From positions 5,438,326 through 5,502,325 of the forward strand of contig NZ_KV917369.1 of assembly GCF_002019595.1 (NCBI RefSeq): DNA of 64,000 nt, in the 5' to 3' direction. Position numbers and translations under genes: made by a program. Of the stretch, positions 26,903 through 36,196 are shown in pieces. Below the pieces are notes generated by a model. That model did no database searches, was not told the DNA's origin, and was given only the letters and a program-made list of their open reading frames with translations. This stretch comes from Priestia abyssalis (GTDB lineage Bacteria > Bacillota > Bacilli > Bacillales > Bacillaceae_H). How positions within the stretch are numbered: position 1 is the stretch's first letter; each line of letters starts with the position of its first letter.

Positions 26903-26926
26903 CATTAATAGTTTCCTCCCCTGTCG

Positions 26927-26944
26927 AACGAGCAGTCGCTCGGT
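26927..26944. promoter_or_regulatory. Imperfect palindrome before the thiolase gene
   Basis: AACGAGC / GCTCGGT with a 4-bp centre lies 25 bp before the thiolase start. Its half-sites (TGACCGAGCG and CTCGTTC on the minus strand) resemble those over the fadF promoter but are spread by four bases. It may be a second, weaker TetR operator. Confidence 0.35.
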
Positions 26945-27002
26945 CATTTAATATGTGGTTGTTCCATAATTCTCTAATCAATTACCAAAACTGATTTTTT
27001 AT

Positions 27003-27099
27003 TGAAAGGCCCCGTCACATAATCCCTTGGTGTTACTGGGTTTTCATGACAGGACCTTCCAGGGGGGATGACCCAAAAAGTATGCTTTTTGAGCCATCC
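27003..27099 (-). repeat. Tandem hairpins after fadF
   Basis: Read on the minus strand, hairpin 1 (27066-27099, GGATGGCTCAAAAAG stem) follows the fadF stop by 20 nt and is a likely terminator. Hairpin 2 (27003-27062) carries the AACCCAGTAACACCAAGGG apex. The order and flanks match the pair at 15377-15480. Confidence 0.7.
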
Positions 27100-27118
27100 T
27101 TCATTCAGTGAAATACCG

Positions 27119-29242
27119 TTAACTTAAATCCACCACTTGTTCCTTTTTCTGCGGACCAAAAACCGCTTTTTCCAATAGTTCCGCTACATCATACGTGTGA
27201 ACTGTTTCGTCCACTTCTTTCGCCTTCGTGCCGTCACTTAACATCGTTAAGCAATATGGACATCCCGAACTAATGACAGTTGGATTGACGGTTAATGCCT
27301 GCTCTGTCCTCGCTACGTTAATGCGGTTTCCTGTTGTTTCTTCCATCCACATCAAGCCGCCCCCTGCCCCGCAGCACATCCCCGTTTCACGGTTTCGTTC
27401 CATCTCGACAAGCTTGACTCCTGAAATGGAGGTTAAAATGTCGCGCGGCGGGTCATATACTTCGTTATAGCGGCCCAGATAGCAGGAATCATGGAAGGTG
27501 ATCGTCTCGTCTACTTCATAGGCCGGCTTGAGTTTCCCTTCTTTCACAAGCTTCGCCAACAGCTCGGTATGGTGGTACACTTCCGCTGTTAGGCCAAAAT
27601 CAGGATATTCATTTTTGAAAATGTTATAAGCATGGGGATCGATCGTGACAATTTTCGTTACCCCGTTTTTCTCAAACTCTTCAATGTTTTTGGCCGCCAG
27701 CTCCTGGAACAGGAACTCATTCCCTAAACGGCGCGGCGTATCCCCGGAGTTTTTCTCCTTGTTTCCTAAAATCGCAAATTCCACTCCCGCTTCATTTAAT
27801 AACTTGGCGAATGACAGGGCAATTTTTTGGCTGCGGTTATCATAGGAACCCATAGAGCCGACCCAGAATAAGTATTCAAATTCTTTTCCCTGTTTACTGA
27901 GTTCTTTGACTGTTGGAACGGATACGTCTTCACGTGCTTCCCGCCAGCTTTCGCGTTCCTTCCGATTTAATCCCCACGGGTTTCCTTGACGCTCAATGTT
28001 CGTCATGGCGCGTTGGGCTTCCGCATCCATTTTCCCTTCCGTCAAGACAAGATAACGACGCAAATCAATAATTTTATCTACATGCTCGTTCATGACCGGA
28101 CATTGGTCTTCACAGTTGCGGCATGTCGTACATGCCCAAATCTCTTCCTCGGTAATAACCTCTCCGATTAACGATGGGTTGTAGGCTGCCGCTGCAGCTG
28201 ACTCTGTTGCACCTTTTCCTGCCGCCATCATGGCCAGCTGATTTCCTCTCGTATTGGCAAAAGCCGGAGCCGGCACCCACGGAGCTCTTGAAGTAATGGC
28301 CGCTCCCTTATCTGTTAAATGATCGCGGAGCTTCAAGATGAGGTCCATTGGAGAAAGAATTTTACCCGTACCTGTGGCCGGACACATATTCGTACATCGT
28401 CCGCATTCCACACAGGCATATAGATCGATGAGCTGGTGTTGGGTAAAGTCCTCAATCTTCCCGACACCAAACGTCTCTTGCGTCTCATCTTCAAAATCGA
28501 TTTTTTCCAGTTTCCCCGGATTCGAGAGACGATTGAAAAAGACGTTAGCCGGTCCTGCGATTAAATGGGCATGTTTCGATTGCGGTACATAGACAAGGAA
28601 AGCTAGCAGGAACAACAAATGAATCCACCATGCGATATAGAAAAAGGCAATGGCAACAGCTTCGTTCAAACTGCCGAAAAGAAAAGCAATTGAAGAAGCA
28701 ACCGGCTCGGAAGATGAAAGATCGTGGTGGTGCCAAATCATGGACATTCCGTTTCCGAATAAAACGGATAGCATCAATCCGCCGATAAAAAGTAAAACAA
28801 GACCTGATTTAAAGCCCCTTTTTAAGCGGACAAGCTTTTCGATATAGCGGCGATGAAAAGCCCAAACAACGGCAACTAAAATAAGAAGTGTGACGATTTC
28901 CTGGAAAAAGGTAAAAGCGGGGTAAAGCGGCCCTAATGGTAAGTGGTAGCCTGGTGCAAGTCCCTTTATAATAAAATCAATGGCACCCAGTTGAACAAGA
29001 ATAAAACCGTAAAAAAACATGACATGGATAATTCCGCTCTTTTTGTCCTTCAACAATTTCTTCTGTCCGAATACATTCACCCATACCTTATCGAACCTCT
29101 CTTTAAATTTACGATCAAACTCGACTTTTTTCCCGAGTTTGATGTAAGCCATACGCGTCCGAATCAGATAGACAAACAACGAAATAGCGTAAGCGGTTAC
29201 AATAATAAACAAAACAGCGTTTATCCAGAGCAAATTCTCCAT
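27119..29242 (-). CDS. fadF: FadF-type membrane Fe-S oxidoreductase (YwjF)
   Basis: This 707-residue protein is thought to carry electrons from acyl-CoA dehydrogenases (through electron-transfer flavoprotein) to the quinone pool. The N-terminal third has five or six membrane segments, resembling a nitrate-reductase gamma-type cytochrome b domain. Two 4Fe-4S motifs follow (CVECGRCTNMCP and CTTCRNCEDQCP), and the C-terminal part carries CCG-domain cysteines (SCYLGRYNEVYDPPR, MCCGAGGG, SGCPYCLTML), as in heterodisulfide reductase and glycolate oxidase subunits. B. subtilis fadF also precedes acdA. The start is ATG 29242; the preceding TTG codon is less likely. It is first in the operon. Confidence 0.9.
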   Translation of the reverse strand: MENLLWINAVLFIIVTAYAISLFVYLIRTRMAYIKLGKKVEFDRKFKERFDKVWVNVFGQKKLLKDKKSGIIHVMFFYGFILVQLGAIDFIIKGLAPGYHLPLGPLYPAFTFFQEIVTLLILVAVVWAFHRRYIEKLVRLKRGFKSGLVLLFIGGLMLSVLFGNGMSMIWHHHDLSSSEPVASSIAFLFGSLNEAVAIAFFYIAWWIHLLFLLAFLVYVPQSKHAHLIAGPANVFFNRLSNPGKLEKIDFEDETQETFGVGKIEDFTQHQLIDLYACVECGRCTNMCPATGTGKILSPMDLILKLRDHLTDKGAAITSRAPWVPAPAFANTRGNQLAMMAAGKGATESAAAAAYNPSLIGEVITEEEIWACTTCRNCEDQCPVMNEHVDKIIDLRRYLVLTEGKMDAEAQRAMTNIERQGNPWGLNRKERESWREAREDVSVPTVKELSKQGKEFEYLFWVGSMGSYDNRSQKIALSFAKLLNEAGVEFAILGNKEKNSGDTPRRLGNEFLFQELAAKNIEEFEKNGVTKIVTIDPHAYNIFKNEYPDFGLTAEVYHHTELLAKLVKEGKLKPAYEVDETITFHDSCYLGRYNEVYDPPRDILTSISGVKLVEMERNRETGMCCGAGGGLMWMEETTGNRINVARTEQALTVNPTVISSGCPYCLTMLSDGTKAKEVDETVHTYDVAELLEKAVFGPQKKEQVVDLS

Positions 29243-29334
29243 CAATCCTTTTCTCTCCCTTCATCTCTTTCCGCCAATAAAAAATCCCTTATTAACTAAT
29301 AATTTAAATTTTAAAAATTTTATGATTTATTTAT

Positions 29335-29364
29335 ATTTTAAATTATGAATGAGCGTTCAGTCAA
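29335..29364 (-). promoter_or_regulatory. fadF promoter overlapped by a TetR-type operator
   Basis: On the minus strand, TTGACT (29359-29364) and TAAAAT (29335-29340) lie 18 bp apart. The near-palindrome TGAATGAGCGTTCAGTCA (29346-29363) covers the -35 hexamer and most of the spacer. It resembles the FadR box of B. subtilis. Binding there would block the operon, probably by the cluster's own TetR protein. Confidence 0.65.
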
Positions 29365-29517
29365 TGTTTTTCTGCTATAATAAGGAACCTCTCATAAGAG
29401 GGATTTTTCTGCCTCCATTGATGTTAATTGTGACACCTATCATACGGAGTAAAATCCCAAAATAATATCTTCACAACTAGGTGAAACTAAAATGAATAAC
29501 GAACAGGAGGGGTTTTT

Positions 29518-30717
29518 GTGTCCGTTGCCGTTTTTCTTTTGTTTCTTTTCGCTCTCATCCTTTGGTTTTTCACTGATTATACGGTGGGCAAACATCTGCA
29601 TCAAAAGCATTTGAAAGAGCGCATTTACCCTTTACGCCAAGGGCAACTGACTTTATTTTCGAATGGAAACACTTTATATAAGGATCTCTTTAATGAAATA
29701 AAACAGGCGACAAAGGAAATTCACATTTTATTTTACATCGTGAAACATGATCAAATAAGTGAAGAGTTTTTAGAGATATTAAGCCAAAAAGCAAAGGAAG
29801 GTGTCACTGTTCGTTTATTATTGGACTTGATCGGAAGCTTTCAATTACCCCGCAAAATGATTAAGCAGTTAAAGCAGAGCGGAGTTCAATTCGCCTATTG
29901 CAATAAACCAAAACTGCCTTTTTTATTTTTTACGTTAAACCGAAGAAACCATCGGAAAATTGCGATTATCGATGGGAAAACGGGTTATCTTGGCGGCTTT
30001 AATATCGGACAAGAATATCTGGGGCTAGATCCTAACCTTGGCAATTGGAAGGATTACCATCTCAAAATAAAAGGAGAAGGTCTCATTGACTTGCAGCAGC
30101 AGTTTCTAGTGGATTGGAGAGAAGCGACAAAAGATCATGTAGAAAATAAGATTAAGGGCCCTTTTCCTACTGGTGAAAAAACGGCATCTTTTCGCTTCAT
30201 AGCAACAGAAGGACGTCAATTGGAAAAACAGTTTTTATTACTGATCCGGCAAGCCGAAAAAGAGATTTGGATTGGGACGCCTTATTTTATTCCGAGCAAG
30301 ACGATTATGAACGCACTTTTACAGGCACTCTCTAAAGGAGTCAATGTCATTATTTTAGTGCCCATGAAAGCAGACCATCTTCTTGTGAAAGAGGCCGCCT
30401 TTTCCTACTTCCCTCCCCTCCTTCAAGCAGGGGCGCGCATTTTCCGTTACTATTATGGCTTTTATCATCCTAAAACGATTATTATCGACGAGAAGATTGG
30501 TGATGTCGGAACGGCTAACTTTGATAAAAGAAGCTTATTTTTGAATGAAGAAATCAATTGTTATATTTATGATCCGGCCTTTATTCAAGAACTACGGAAA
30601 AACTTCTGGAGGGACATTGAACAAGCAGAAGAACTTTTGTTAGAGGATCTTTTAGGCAGAACATTGCTTGATTACAGTAAACAGGGAGTGGCAAAACTTA
30701 TCGATCAATTTTTATAA
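29518..30717 (+). CDS. clsB: Minor cardiolipin synthase ClsB (YwjE)
   Basis: This phospholipase-D-type enzyme condenses two phosphatidylglycerols into cardiolipin. One N-terminal membrane segment (about 1-20) is followed by two HKD motifs: HRKIAIIDGKTGYLGG (about 144-159) and HPKTIIIDEKIGDVG (about 320-334). At 399 residues it is shorter than the main ClsA, which has two membrane segments, and matches YwjE, which also neighbours fadF and uvsE. The start is GTG 29518, supported by AGGAGGGG. It is transcribed divergently from fadF and forms a pair with uvsE, 12 bp downstream. Confidence 0.9.
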   Translation: MSVAVFLLFLFALILWFFTDYTVGKHLHQKHLKERIYPLRQGQLTLFSNGNTLYKDLFNEIKQATKEIHILFYIVKHDQISEEFLEILSQKAKEGVTVRLLLDLIGSFQLPRKMIKQLKQSGVQFAYCNKPKLPFLFFTLNRRNHRKIAIIDGKTGYLGGFNIGQEYLGLDPNLGNWKDYHLKIKGEGLIDLQQQFLVDWREATKDHVENKIKGPFPTGEKTASFRFIATEGRQLEKQFLLLIRQAEKEIWIGTPYFIPSKTIMNALLQALSKGVNVIILVPMKADHLLVKEAAFSYFPPLLQAGARIFRYYYGFYHPKTIIIDEKIGDVGTANFDKRSLFLNEEINCYIYDPAFIQELRKNFWRDIEQAEELLLEDLLGRTLLDYSKQGVAKLIDQFL

Positions 30718-30729
30718 GGAGGCATTCGT

Positions 30730-31686
30730 ATGAAGATTCGATTCGGTTACGTCTCACACGCTCTTTCTCTTTGGGAATGTTCGCCTGCCAAAACATTGAC
30801 TTACACACGCTGGAAAGCGATGGATGAAGCTGAACGGATGGAAAAGCTAGTGGACGTCACAAAACAAAACCTGATCAATACACTTAGAGCTGTGCATTAT
30901 AACATTGCCCAACAAATCCCGCTTTATCGATTTTCTTCTTCCATTGTTCCTCTTGCAACCCATCCGGAAGCAAAATGGGACTTTGTCTCTTTTTTCCAAG
31001 AGGAACTCCGGCAGATCGGGGATCTGGTGAAACAATCCGGTATGCGAGTGAGCTTTCATCCAAATCAATTTACTTTATTCACAAGCGACAAAGGCCATAT
31101 TACAGAAAATGCGGTAACCGATATGGAGTACCATTACAGGGTGCTTGAAGTTATGGGAATAGCCGATAGCTCCCTCATCAATATCCACGTTGGGGGAGCT
31201 TATGGAAACAAGGAGAAAGCCGTCGAACGCTTTCATCACAATTTATTGAGTCTCCCTCCCCTCATTAAACAGCGTATGACGTTAGAAAATGATGATAAAA
31301 CATATACAACGGCAGAGACACTTGCCATTTGTAAAAAAGAGTCCATTCCCCTCGTTTTCGATTATCATCATCACGAGGCCAATGTGAGCGATACAAGATT
31401 GGAGGAACTGCTCCCTCAAATTTTCCGTACATGGGATTCCATCCAGTTAAAGCCAAAAATCCATCTCTCCTCCCCTAAATCTGAAAAAGAGTTCAGGAGC
31501 CATGCCGATTATGTCAGCTTAGATTTCGTTCTTCCGTTTTTAAAGATGGCGCGGGAATTGAACGAGGATTTTGATGTCATGATTGAAGCTAAACAAAAAG
31601 ACAAAGCCGCGCTGCAGCTGGTAGAAGATATCTCCAAAATCCGGGGAGTCAAAAGGACCGGCGGTGCAACGATTGTCTGGAAATAA
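30730..31686 (+). CDS. uvsE: UV DNA damage endonuclease UvsE (YwjD)
   Basis: UvsE nicks DNA 5' of UV photoproducts, starting an alternative excision repair route valuable in spores. The 318-residue TIM-barrel protein has the family start MKIRFGYVSHALSLW and metal-ligand motifs SFHPNQFTLF, INIHVGGAYGNKE, TLENDDKTYT, PLVFDYHHHE and DVMIEAKQKD. It lies downstream of clsB with a perfect ribosome site (AGGAGGCATTCGT). The order clsB-uvsE is as in B. subtilis, whose longer YwjD has an extra C-terminal extension absent here. Confidence 0.92.
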   Translation: MKIRFGYVSHALSLWECSPAKTLTYTRWKAMDEAERMEKLVDVTKQNLINTLRAVHYNIAQQIPLYRFSSSIVPLATHPEAKWDFVSFFQEELRQIGDLVKQSGMRVSFHPNQFTLFTSDKGHITENAVTDMEYHYRVLEVMGIADSSLINIHVGGAYGNKEKAVERFHHNLLSLPPLIKQRMTLENDDKTYTTAETLAICKKESIPLVFDYHHHEANVSDTRLEELLPQIFRTWDSIQLKPKIHLSSPKSEKEFRSHADYVSLDFVLPFLKMARELNEDFDVMIEAKQKDKAALQLVEDISKIRGVKRTGGATIVWK

Positions 31687-31691
31687 AGAAT

Positions 31692-31733
31692 CCGGCATAA
31701 AAGTTCTTCTAAAAAGAAGGATTTTAATGCCGG
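31692..31733 (+). terminator. uvsE terminator
   Basis: CCGGCATAAAAGTTCTTC pairs imperfectly with GAAGGATTTTAATGCCGG just after the uvsE stop; the following T content is modest. Confidence 0.5.
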
Positions 31734-31877
31734 GCTCTATCTATTAAAGATATATTGGCCTATCGTTTTTGAAAATTTTGTTATCAATCCTCATTCTCCC
31801 TTTAATATCACCTTTCTTTATACTATTTATGGCTTTTCTGTTCTCTTCCCCTGAATAACCTCACAAAGGTTCTCTTA

Positions 31878-31967
31878 TAAGCGATAGGGAAGAAACCCGC
31901 AGGGGAGCTTCCCTTCGCTTAGGCGTAATGAAAAGGACATGGGCGTTGGCCCATGTCCTTTTCATTA
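31878..31967 (-). repeat. Two-hairpin element, copy 3, serving as argS terminator
   Basis: Read on the minus strand, hairpin 1 (31926-31967, 19-bp stem TAATGAAAAGGACATGGGC) directly follows the argS stop. Hairpin 2 (31878-31921, TAAGCGATAGGGAAG with one bulge) has the conserved AGCTCCCCTGCGGGTTTCTT loop. The tail ATAAGAGAACCTTTGTGAG matches the ATACGAGGATCTTTGTGAG tail of copy 2. Confidence 0.75.
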
Positions 31968-33638
31968 TTACATCTTTTCTGGTGCTGAAACGCCGATTAA
32001 ACGTAAAGCATTTTGCAGTGTTACTTGCACGGTCTTCACCAATGCAATCCGTGCCTTTGTTTTTTCCATGTTGTCGCTGTCCAATACCTTTTCAGCATTA
32101 TAGAAACTATGGAATGTAGAAGCTAAATCATACACATAGTTTGTAATGCGGTGTGGAATCCGTTTTTGAGCTGCTTCCGCTACTGCTTCAGAGAATTCTC
32201 CCACTTTTTTCAGTAAGTCAAACTCTTTTTCAGCTTGAATATGCTCTAATGCAAAATTTCCATCGATCGCGATACCCATTTCGTCTCCTTGACGTAAAAT
32301 GCTGCAAATACGTGCATGCGCGTATTGTGCATAATAAACTGGGTTTTCATTTGATTGAGATACAGCTAAATCCAAATCAAAATCCAAATGCGTGTCGCCG
32401 CTTCGCATTGCAAAGAAATAACGAGTTGCATCCAACCCTACTTCTTCAATAAGATCACGCATCGTAACAGCTTTACCTGTACGCTTGCTCATTTTCATTT
32501 TTTCACCGTTTTGGTAAAGTTGAACCATCTGGATGATTTCTACCTCTAATGTATCACGCTCATAGCCAAGAGCCTGAATGGCCGCTTTCATACGCGGAAT
32601 ATAGCCGTGATGGTCTGCACCCCAAATATTGATCAGTTTATCAAAACCGCGTTTAATTTTATCTTGGTGATAAGCAATATCCGGTGTCAAATAAGTGAAA
32701 GAACCATCTTGCTTAATGAGCACCCGGTCTTTATCATCGCCGAATGTCGTTGAGCGGAACCATGTCGCGCCTTCTTCTTCGTAAATGTGCCCATTTTCTT
32801 TTAAAGCAGCCAACGCTTCTTCAATTTTTCCATTTTGGTAAAGAGACGTTTCTGAATACCATACGTCGAATTTAACGCGAAACTCTTCTAAATCGCGTTG
32901 AAGCTTTGCCAACTCGTATTTCAAGCCGTAATCACGGAAAAGAGCCAGGCGTTCGTTCTCATCCATTTGAACATATTTATCGCCATGCTCTTCAGCCAGC
33001 TTTTTCCCAATTTGGATGATGTCTTCTCCATGATATCCGTCTGCCGGCATTTCTGTATCTTTTCCAAGTGCCTGCATATAGCGGGCTTCAACAGATAAAG
33101 CCAAGTTATTAATCTGATTTCCTGCATCATTAATATAATATTCACGTGATACATCATACCCTGCTTTGGCTAAAACATTACATAAGGAGTCCCCTACCGC
33201 TGCACCACGGGCATGCCCCAAGTGCAAATCTCCTGTCGGATTCGCTGATACAAACTCTACTTGAACCTTTTGACCTTGGCCAACGTTCGTCTCACCGTAA
33301 GCCTCTCCGGCTTTTAAAACAGTTGGAATTAAATCTGTTAAATAAGAATTATTCATATAAAAGTTAATGAAGCCTGGCCCTGCAATTTCTACTTTCTCAA
33401 TAGAGGCTTTCGTTTTATCGAAATTGGCTACCAGTTCTTCCGCAATCATACGCGGGGCTTTTTTTGCCACACGTGCCAGCTGCATGGCCATGTTTGTAGA
33501 ATAATCACCGTGTGCTTTATCCTTTGGCAATTCCAATAGCACAGCAGGAATTTGTTCTTCTCCTGCTAAACCCGCTTTTAGCACGGCTTGTTTGACTTCT
33601 TCTTTTAAACGCTCCTTCACTTGTTCGACGATGTTCAT
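31968..33638 (-). CDS. argS: Arginyl-tRNA synthetase
   Basis: ArgS charges tRNA-Arg. The 556-residue class I synthetase has an N-terminal Add-1 domain, the HIGH-like motif NPTGDLHLGHARGA, a KMSKR motif (MKMSKRTGKAVT) and a C-terminal all-helical anticodon-binding domain ending RLIGVSAPEKM. It overlaps the upstream ywiB gene by four bases (ATGA), indicating translational coupling, as in B. subtilis. Its stop is followed at once by a strong hairpin. Confidence 0.96.
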   Translation of the reverse strand: MNIVEQVKERLKEEVKQAVLKAGLAGEEQIPAVLLELPKDKAHGDYSTNMAMQLARVAKKAPRMIAEELVANFDKTKASIEKVEIAGPGFINFYMNNSYLTDLIPTVLKAGEAYGETNVGQGQKVQVEFVSANPTGDLHLGHARGAAVGDSLCNVLAKAGYDVSREYYINDAGNQINNLALSVEARYMQALGKDTEMPADGYHGEDIIQIGKKLAEEHGDKYVQMDENERLALFRDYGLKYELAKLQRDLEEFRVKFDVWYSETSLYQNGKIEEALAALKENGHIYEEEGATWFRSTTFGDDKDRVLIKQDGSFTYLTPDIAYHQDKIKRGFDKLINIWGADHHGYIPRMKAAIQALGYERDTLEVEIIQMVQLYQNGEKMKMSKRTGKAVTMRDLIEEVGLDATRYFFAMRSGDTHLDFDLDLAVSQSNENPVYYAQYAHARICSILRQGDEMGIAIDGNFALEHIQAEKEFDLLKKVGEFSEAVAEAAQKRIPHRITNYVYDLASTFHSFYNAEKVLDSDNMEKTKARIALVKTVQVTLQNALRLIGVSAPEKM

Positions 33639-34075
33639 GATATGAGTTCCTCCTTAAAACTAATCGTTAAGGCATATTTGCCTGCTTGTTCACCTTGTAA
33701 GTGTAAATCATATGTAACGAAGAGAGTTCCTTTTGTTCGTGATTGTTTATATTCAAAGTTATGGGTAAACGTCTCCATATGTAAAGGTCCGTACGGGCTT
33801 GTGTAGTTAGTGAAAGTTCGTTCTTTTTTGCGGAACTGCTGCTTCATTTTGACAGCTCCCGATCTTGTCACCATAACTTCCTCTGTCCCAATCTTCACAA
33901 TGGTCTGAATATCCCCCATCTCTTGCTGTTCCTTATACGTAACATACACCGCATTCTCTTTTTCATAGTACATGCCCTTTGCTTCAAAAGAGTTCGTTTC
34001 TTTCCGATGTCCGTCGCGGATATCTGTTACAACCTTGACATGAATGGGTTTCCCCGTTGATGAAGTTATACTCAC
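33635..34075 (-). CDS. ywiB: YwiB family beta-barrel protein (DUF1934)
   Basis: This 146-residue conserved protein of unknown function is encoded directly upstream of argS in many Bacillaceae. The sequence is rich in alternating beta-strand pattern (IHVKVVTDIRDG, GMYYEKENAVYVTYKEQ, IVKIGTEEVMVTRSG, LFVTYDLHLQGEQAGKYALTI), consistent with the calycin-like barrel predicted for DUF1934. The start appears to be GTG 34075, with GAGG somewhat distant, so this start is uncertain. Four-base overlap with argS. Confidence 0.85.
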   Translation of the reverse strand: MSITSSTGKPIHVKVVTDIRDGHRKETNSFEAKGMYYEKENAVYVTYKEQQEMGDIQTIVKIGTEEVMVTRSGAVKMKQQFRKKERTFTNYTSPYGPLHMETFTHNFEYKQSRTKGTLFVTYDLHLQGEQAGKYALTISFKEELIS

Positions 34076-34136
34076 GAAATTGACACTTCCTCACCATTTT
34101 ATCATCTCTTTAACTTCAATAGTATAATGATTCTTA

Positions 34137-34212
34137 TCCGATAAAACAAGGGGGGCTTTTAGGAGCCCCCCTTGTTTTATCGGACTTCCTTCATCAGTCC
34201 TGATGAAGGAAG
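34137..34212 (-). terminator. Two adjacent perfect palindromes between speB and ywiB
   Basis: Hairpin 1 (34137-34184) has a perfect 21-bp stem (arm ending AACAAGGGGGGCT, loop TTTAGG). Hairpin 2 (34185-34212) is CTTCCTTCATCAG, TC, CTGATGAAGGAAG, with no gap between the two. They probably terminate speB transcripts, although a repeat separates them from its stop. Confidence 0.65.
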
Positions 34213-34220
34213 AAAGCGAT

Positions 34221-34369
34221 TTTCTTACCTTAACAAGCAGTAAAACCTTACTTTAAAACATAGAGAGACCGAGAAAGTTTAAGTAATGAATAACTGCTTG
34301 TAAAAGCCTGATAAGATTAATAAACCATCAACACAAAATGGAATGAATACCCATAAGTGAAGGTTTTCT
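34221..34369 (+). repeat. Repeat 'GCAGTAA', long form, copy 3
   Basis: It has the same layout as 9329-9533 in diverged sequence: CTTACCTTAACAAGCAGTAA, ..., TAACTGCTTGTAAAAGCCTG, AACCATC, and the tail GTGAAGGTTTTCTTT. It ends flush with the speB stop codon. Confidence 0.55.
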
Positions 34370-35242
34370 TTATTTAACCCAGCCTAAAATCATTTCGCGG
34401 ATTAGTTTACTTGCCGTGTTGGCTGTTTGTTCAGAATTATCATAAATAGGAGCCACTTCTACTAAATCTCCGCCCACCACATTGACATCAGAGTTGGCAA
34501 TGGCATGAATGGATGCAAGAAGCTCCTTCGATGTGATCCCGCCTGCATCGACTGTGCCTGTACCCGGTGCATGGGCAGGATCCAATACATCAATGTCAAT
34601 CGTCACATACACAGGGCGTCCTGCTAATTTCGGCAGCACTTCTTTCAATGGTTCTAACACTTCAAATTTGGAGATGTGCATCCCCACTTCTTTTGCCCAT
34701 TGGAATTCTTCCTTCATACCAGAACGAATACCGAATGAAAATACATTTTGCGGACCGATTAAATCAGCCGCCTTACGGATTGGTGTTGAATGGGATAATG
34801 GCTCGCCTTCGTAATGTTCACGCAAATCGGTATGGGCATCCATATGAATGATGGCCAAATCCGGATATTTTTTGTACATCGCTTTAAAAACAGGCCATGA
34901 TACTAAATGTTCGCCGCCCATTCCTAAAGGAAACTTGCCAGCCTCTAATAACTGACCAACAAAATCTTCAATCATATCTAAACTTTTTTGCGGATTTCCA
35001 AACGGAAGCGGAATATCACCAGCATCAAAATACTTCACATCTTCCAGCTCACGGTCTAAATAAGGGCTGTATTCCTCTAAGCCGATTGATACTTCGCGAA
35101 TACGAGTCGGGCCGAAACGAGAGCCTGGTCGATAGCTGACCGTCCAGTCCATTGGCATTCCATAAAGGACCGCTTTGCTTTCCTCAAAATTAGAATGGCT
35201 TTTAATAAAGACGTTACCTGAATAAGCCTCGTCAAAACGCAT
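34370..35242 (-). CDS. speB: Agmatinase
   Basis: SpeB hydrolyses agmatine to putrescine and urea, the step before SpeE in the arginine-decarboxylase route to polyamines. The 290-residue ureohydrolase has all binuclear manganese motifs: GMGGEHLVSW (about 106), IIHMDAHTDLRE (about 131-142) and VTIDIDVLDPAHAPGTGT (about 209-226). It is transcribed 13 bp downstream of speE, the operon arrangement of B. subtilis. Confidence 0.95.
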   Translation of the reverse strand: MRFDEAYSGNVFIKSHSNFEESKAVLYGMPMDWTVSYRPGSRFGPTRIREVSIGLEEYSPYLDRELEDVKYFDAGDIPLPFGNPQKSLDMIEDFVGQLLEAGKFPLGMGGEHLVSWPVFKAMYKKYPDLAIIHMDAHTDLREHYEGEPLSHSTPIRKAADLIGPQNVFSFGIRSGMKEEFQWAKEVGMHISKFEVLEPLKEVLPKLAGRPVYVTIDIDVLDPAHAPGTGTVDAGGITSKELLASIHAIANSDVNVVGGDLVEVAPIYDNSEQTANTASKLIREMILGWVK

Positions 35243-35255
35243 GCTCGTTTCCTCC

Positions 35256-36083
35256 TTATTTCACTAAATCAGCTACGAATTTCGGCAAAGCAAATGCCGC
35301 TTTGTGAAGCTCTTTTGTATAGTATTTTGTATCGATATCATGGAAACGTTCTTCGCTTACTTCAAGCGGATCATATTTTTTCGAACCGATTGTAAACGTC
35401 CACATGCCGCTTGGATATGTTGGGATGTTCGCAATGTAAAGACGCGTAATCGGGAAAATTTCCTTTACATCTCTTTGCACATTTGTAATTAATTCTGGAG
35501 TGAACCAAGGGTTGTCCGTTTGTGCAACGAAAATTCCGTCTTCTTTTAATGCTTTAGAAATACCCGCATAGAATCCTTTCGTAAATAAGTTGACAGCCGG
35601 CCCTACAGGCTCAGTAGAGTCAACCATGATGACATCATACTCATTTTCGCTTTCGGCGATATGCATGAAGCCGTCGCCCACTTTCACTTCTACACGTGCA
35701 TCTTCTAATTTGCCGGCGATTTCAGGCAAGTATTTTTTAGAATACTCGATTACTTTTCCATCAATTTCAACAAGTGTCGCCTTTTTAACGCTTGGATGCT
35801 TTAATACTTCACGGATAACGCCGCCGTCGCCGCCGCCTACGACCAATACATTTTCAGGGTTCGGATGCGTAAAGAGCGGAACATGAGCAACCATTTCATG
35901 ATATACCCACTCATCTTTTTGAGTGGTCATAACCATACCGTCCAAAATCAGCATGTTGCCAAACTCTTCTGTTTCTACCATATCCAATTTTTGAAATTCT
36001 GTTTGCTCTGTATGTAAAGTACGCTTGATTTTTGCTGTAATACCAAAATTTTCAGTTTGTTTTTCTGTGAACCATAGTTCCAT
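35256..36083 (-). CDS. speE: Spermidine synthase
   Basis: SpeE transfers an aminopropyl group from decarboxylated S-adenosylmethionine to putrescine. The 275-residue protein shows the family core: LDGMVMTTQKDEWVYHEM, VLVVGGGDGGVIREVLKH (nucleotide loop), the polyamine-site aspartate region IMVDSTEPVGPA, and FVAQTDNPWF. It is first in the speE-speB pair. The 358-bp gap upstream holds a two-hairpin element and the divergent pbpG start. Confidence 0.95.
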   Translation of the reverse strand: MELWFTEKQTENFGITAKIKRTLHTEQTEFQKLDMVETEEFGNMLILDGMVMTTQKDEWVYHEMVAHVPLFTHPNPENVLVVGGGDGGVIREVLKHPSVKKATLVEIDGKVIEYSKKYLPEIAGKLEDARVEVKVGDGFMHIAESENEYDVIMVDSTEPVGPAVNLFTKGFYAGISKALKEDGIFVAQTDNPWFTPELITNVQRDVKEIFPITRLYIANIPTYPSGMWTFTIGSKKYDPLEVSEERFHDIDTKYYTKELHKAAFALPKFVADLVK

Positions 36084-36196
36084 GTGCGTTTCTTCCTTTC
36101 TTTATCTTAATTATTTATGAGACTCATGCATAGATTACCCTAACACAATTAATACAAACACGAAAAGTATAGAGTAATCTAGCAAAAATGTAAACA

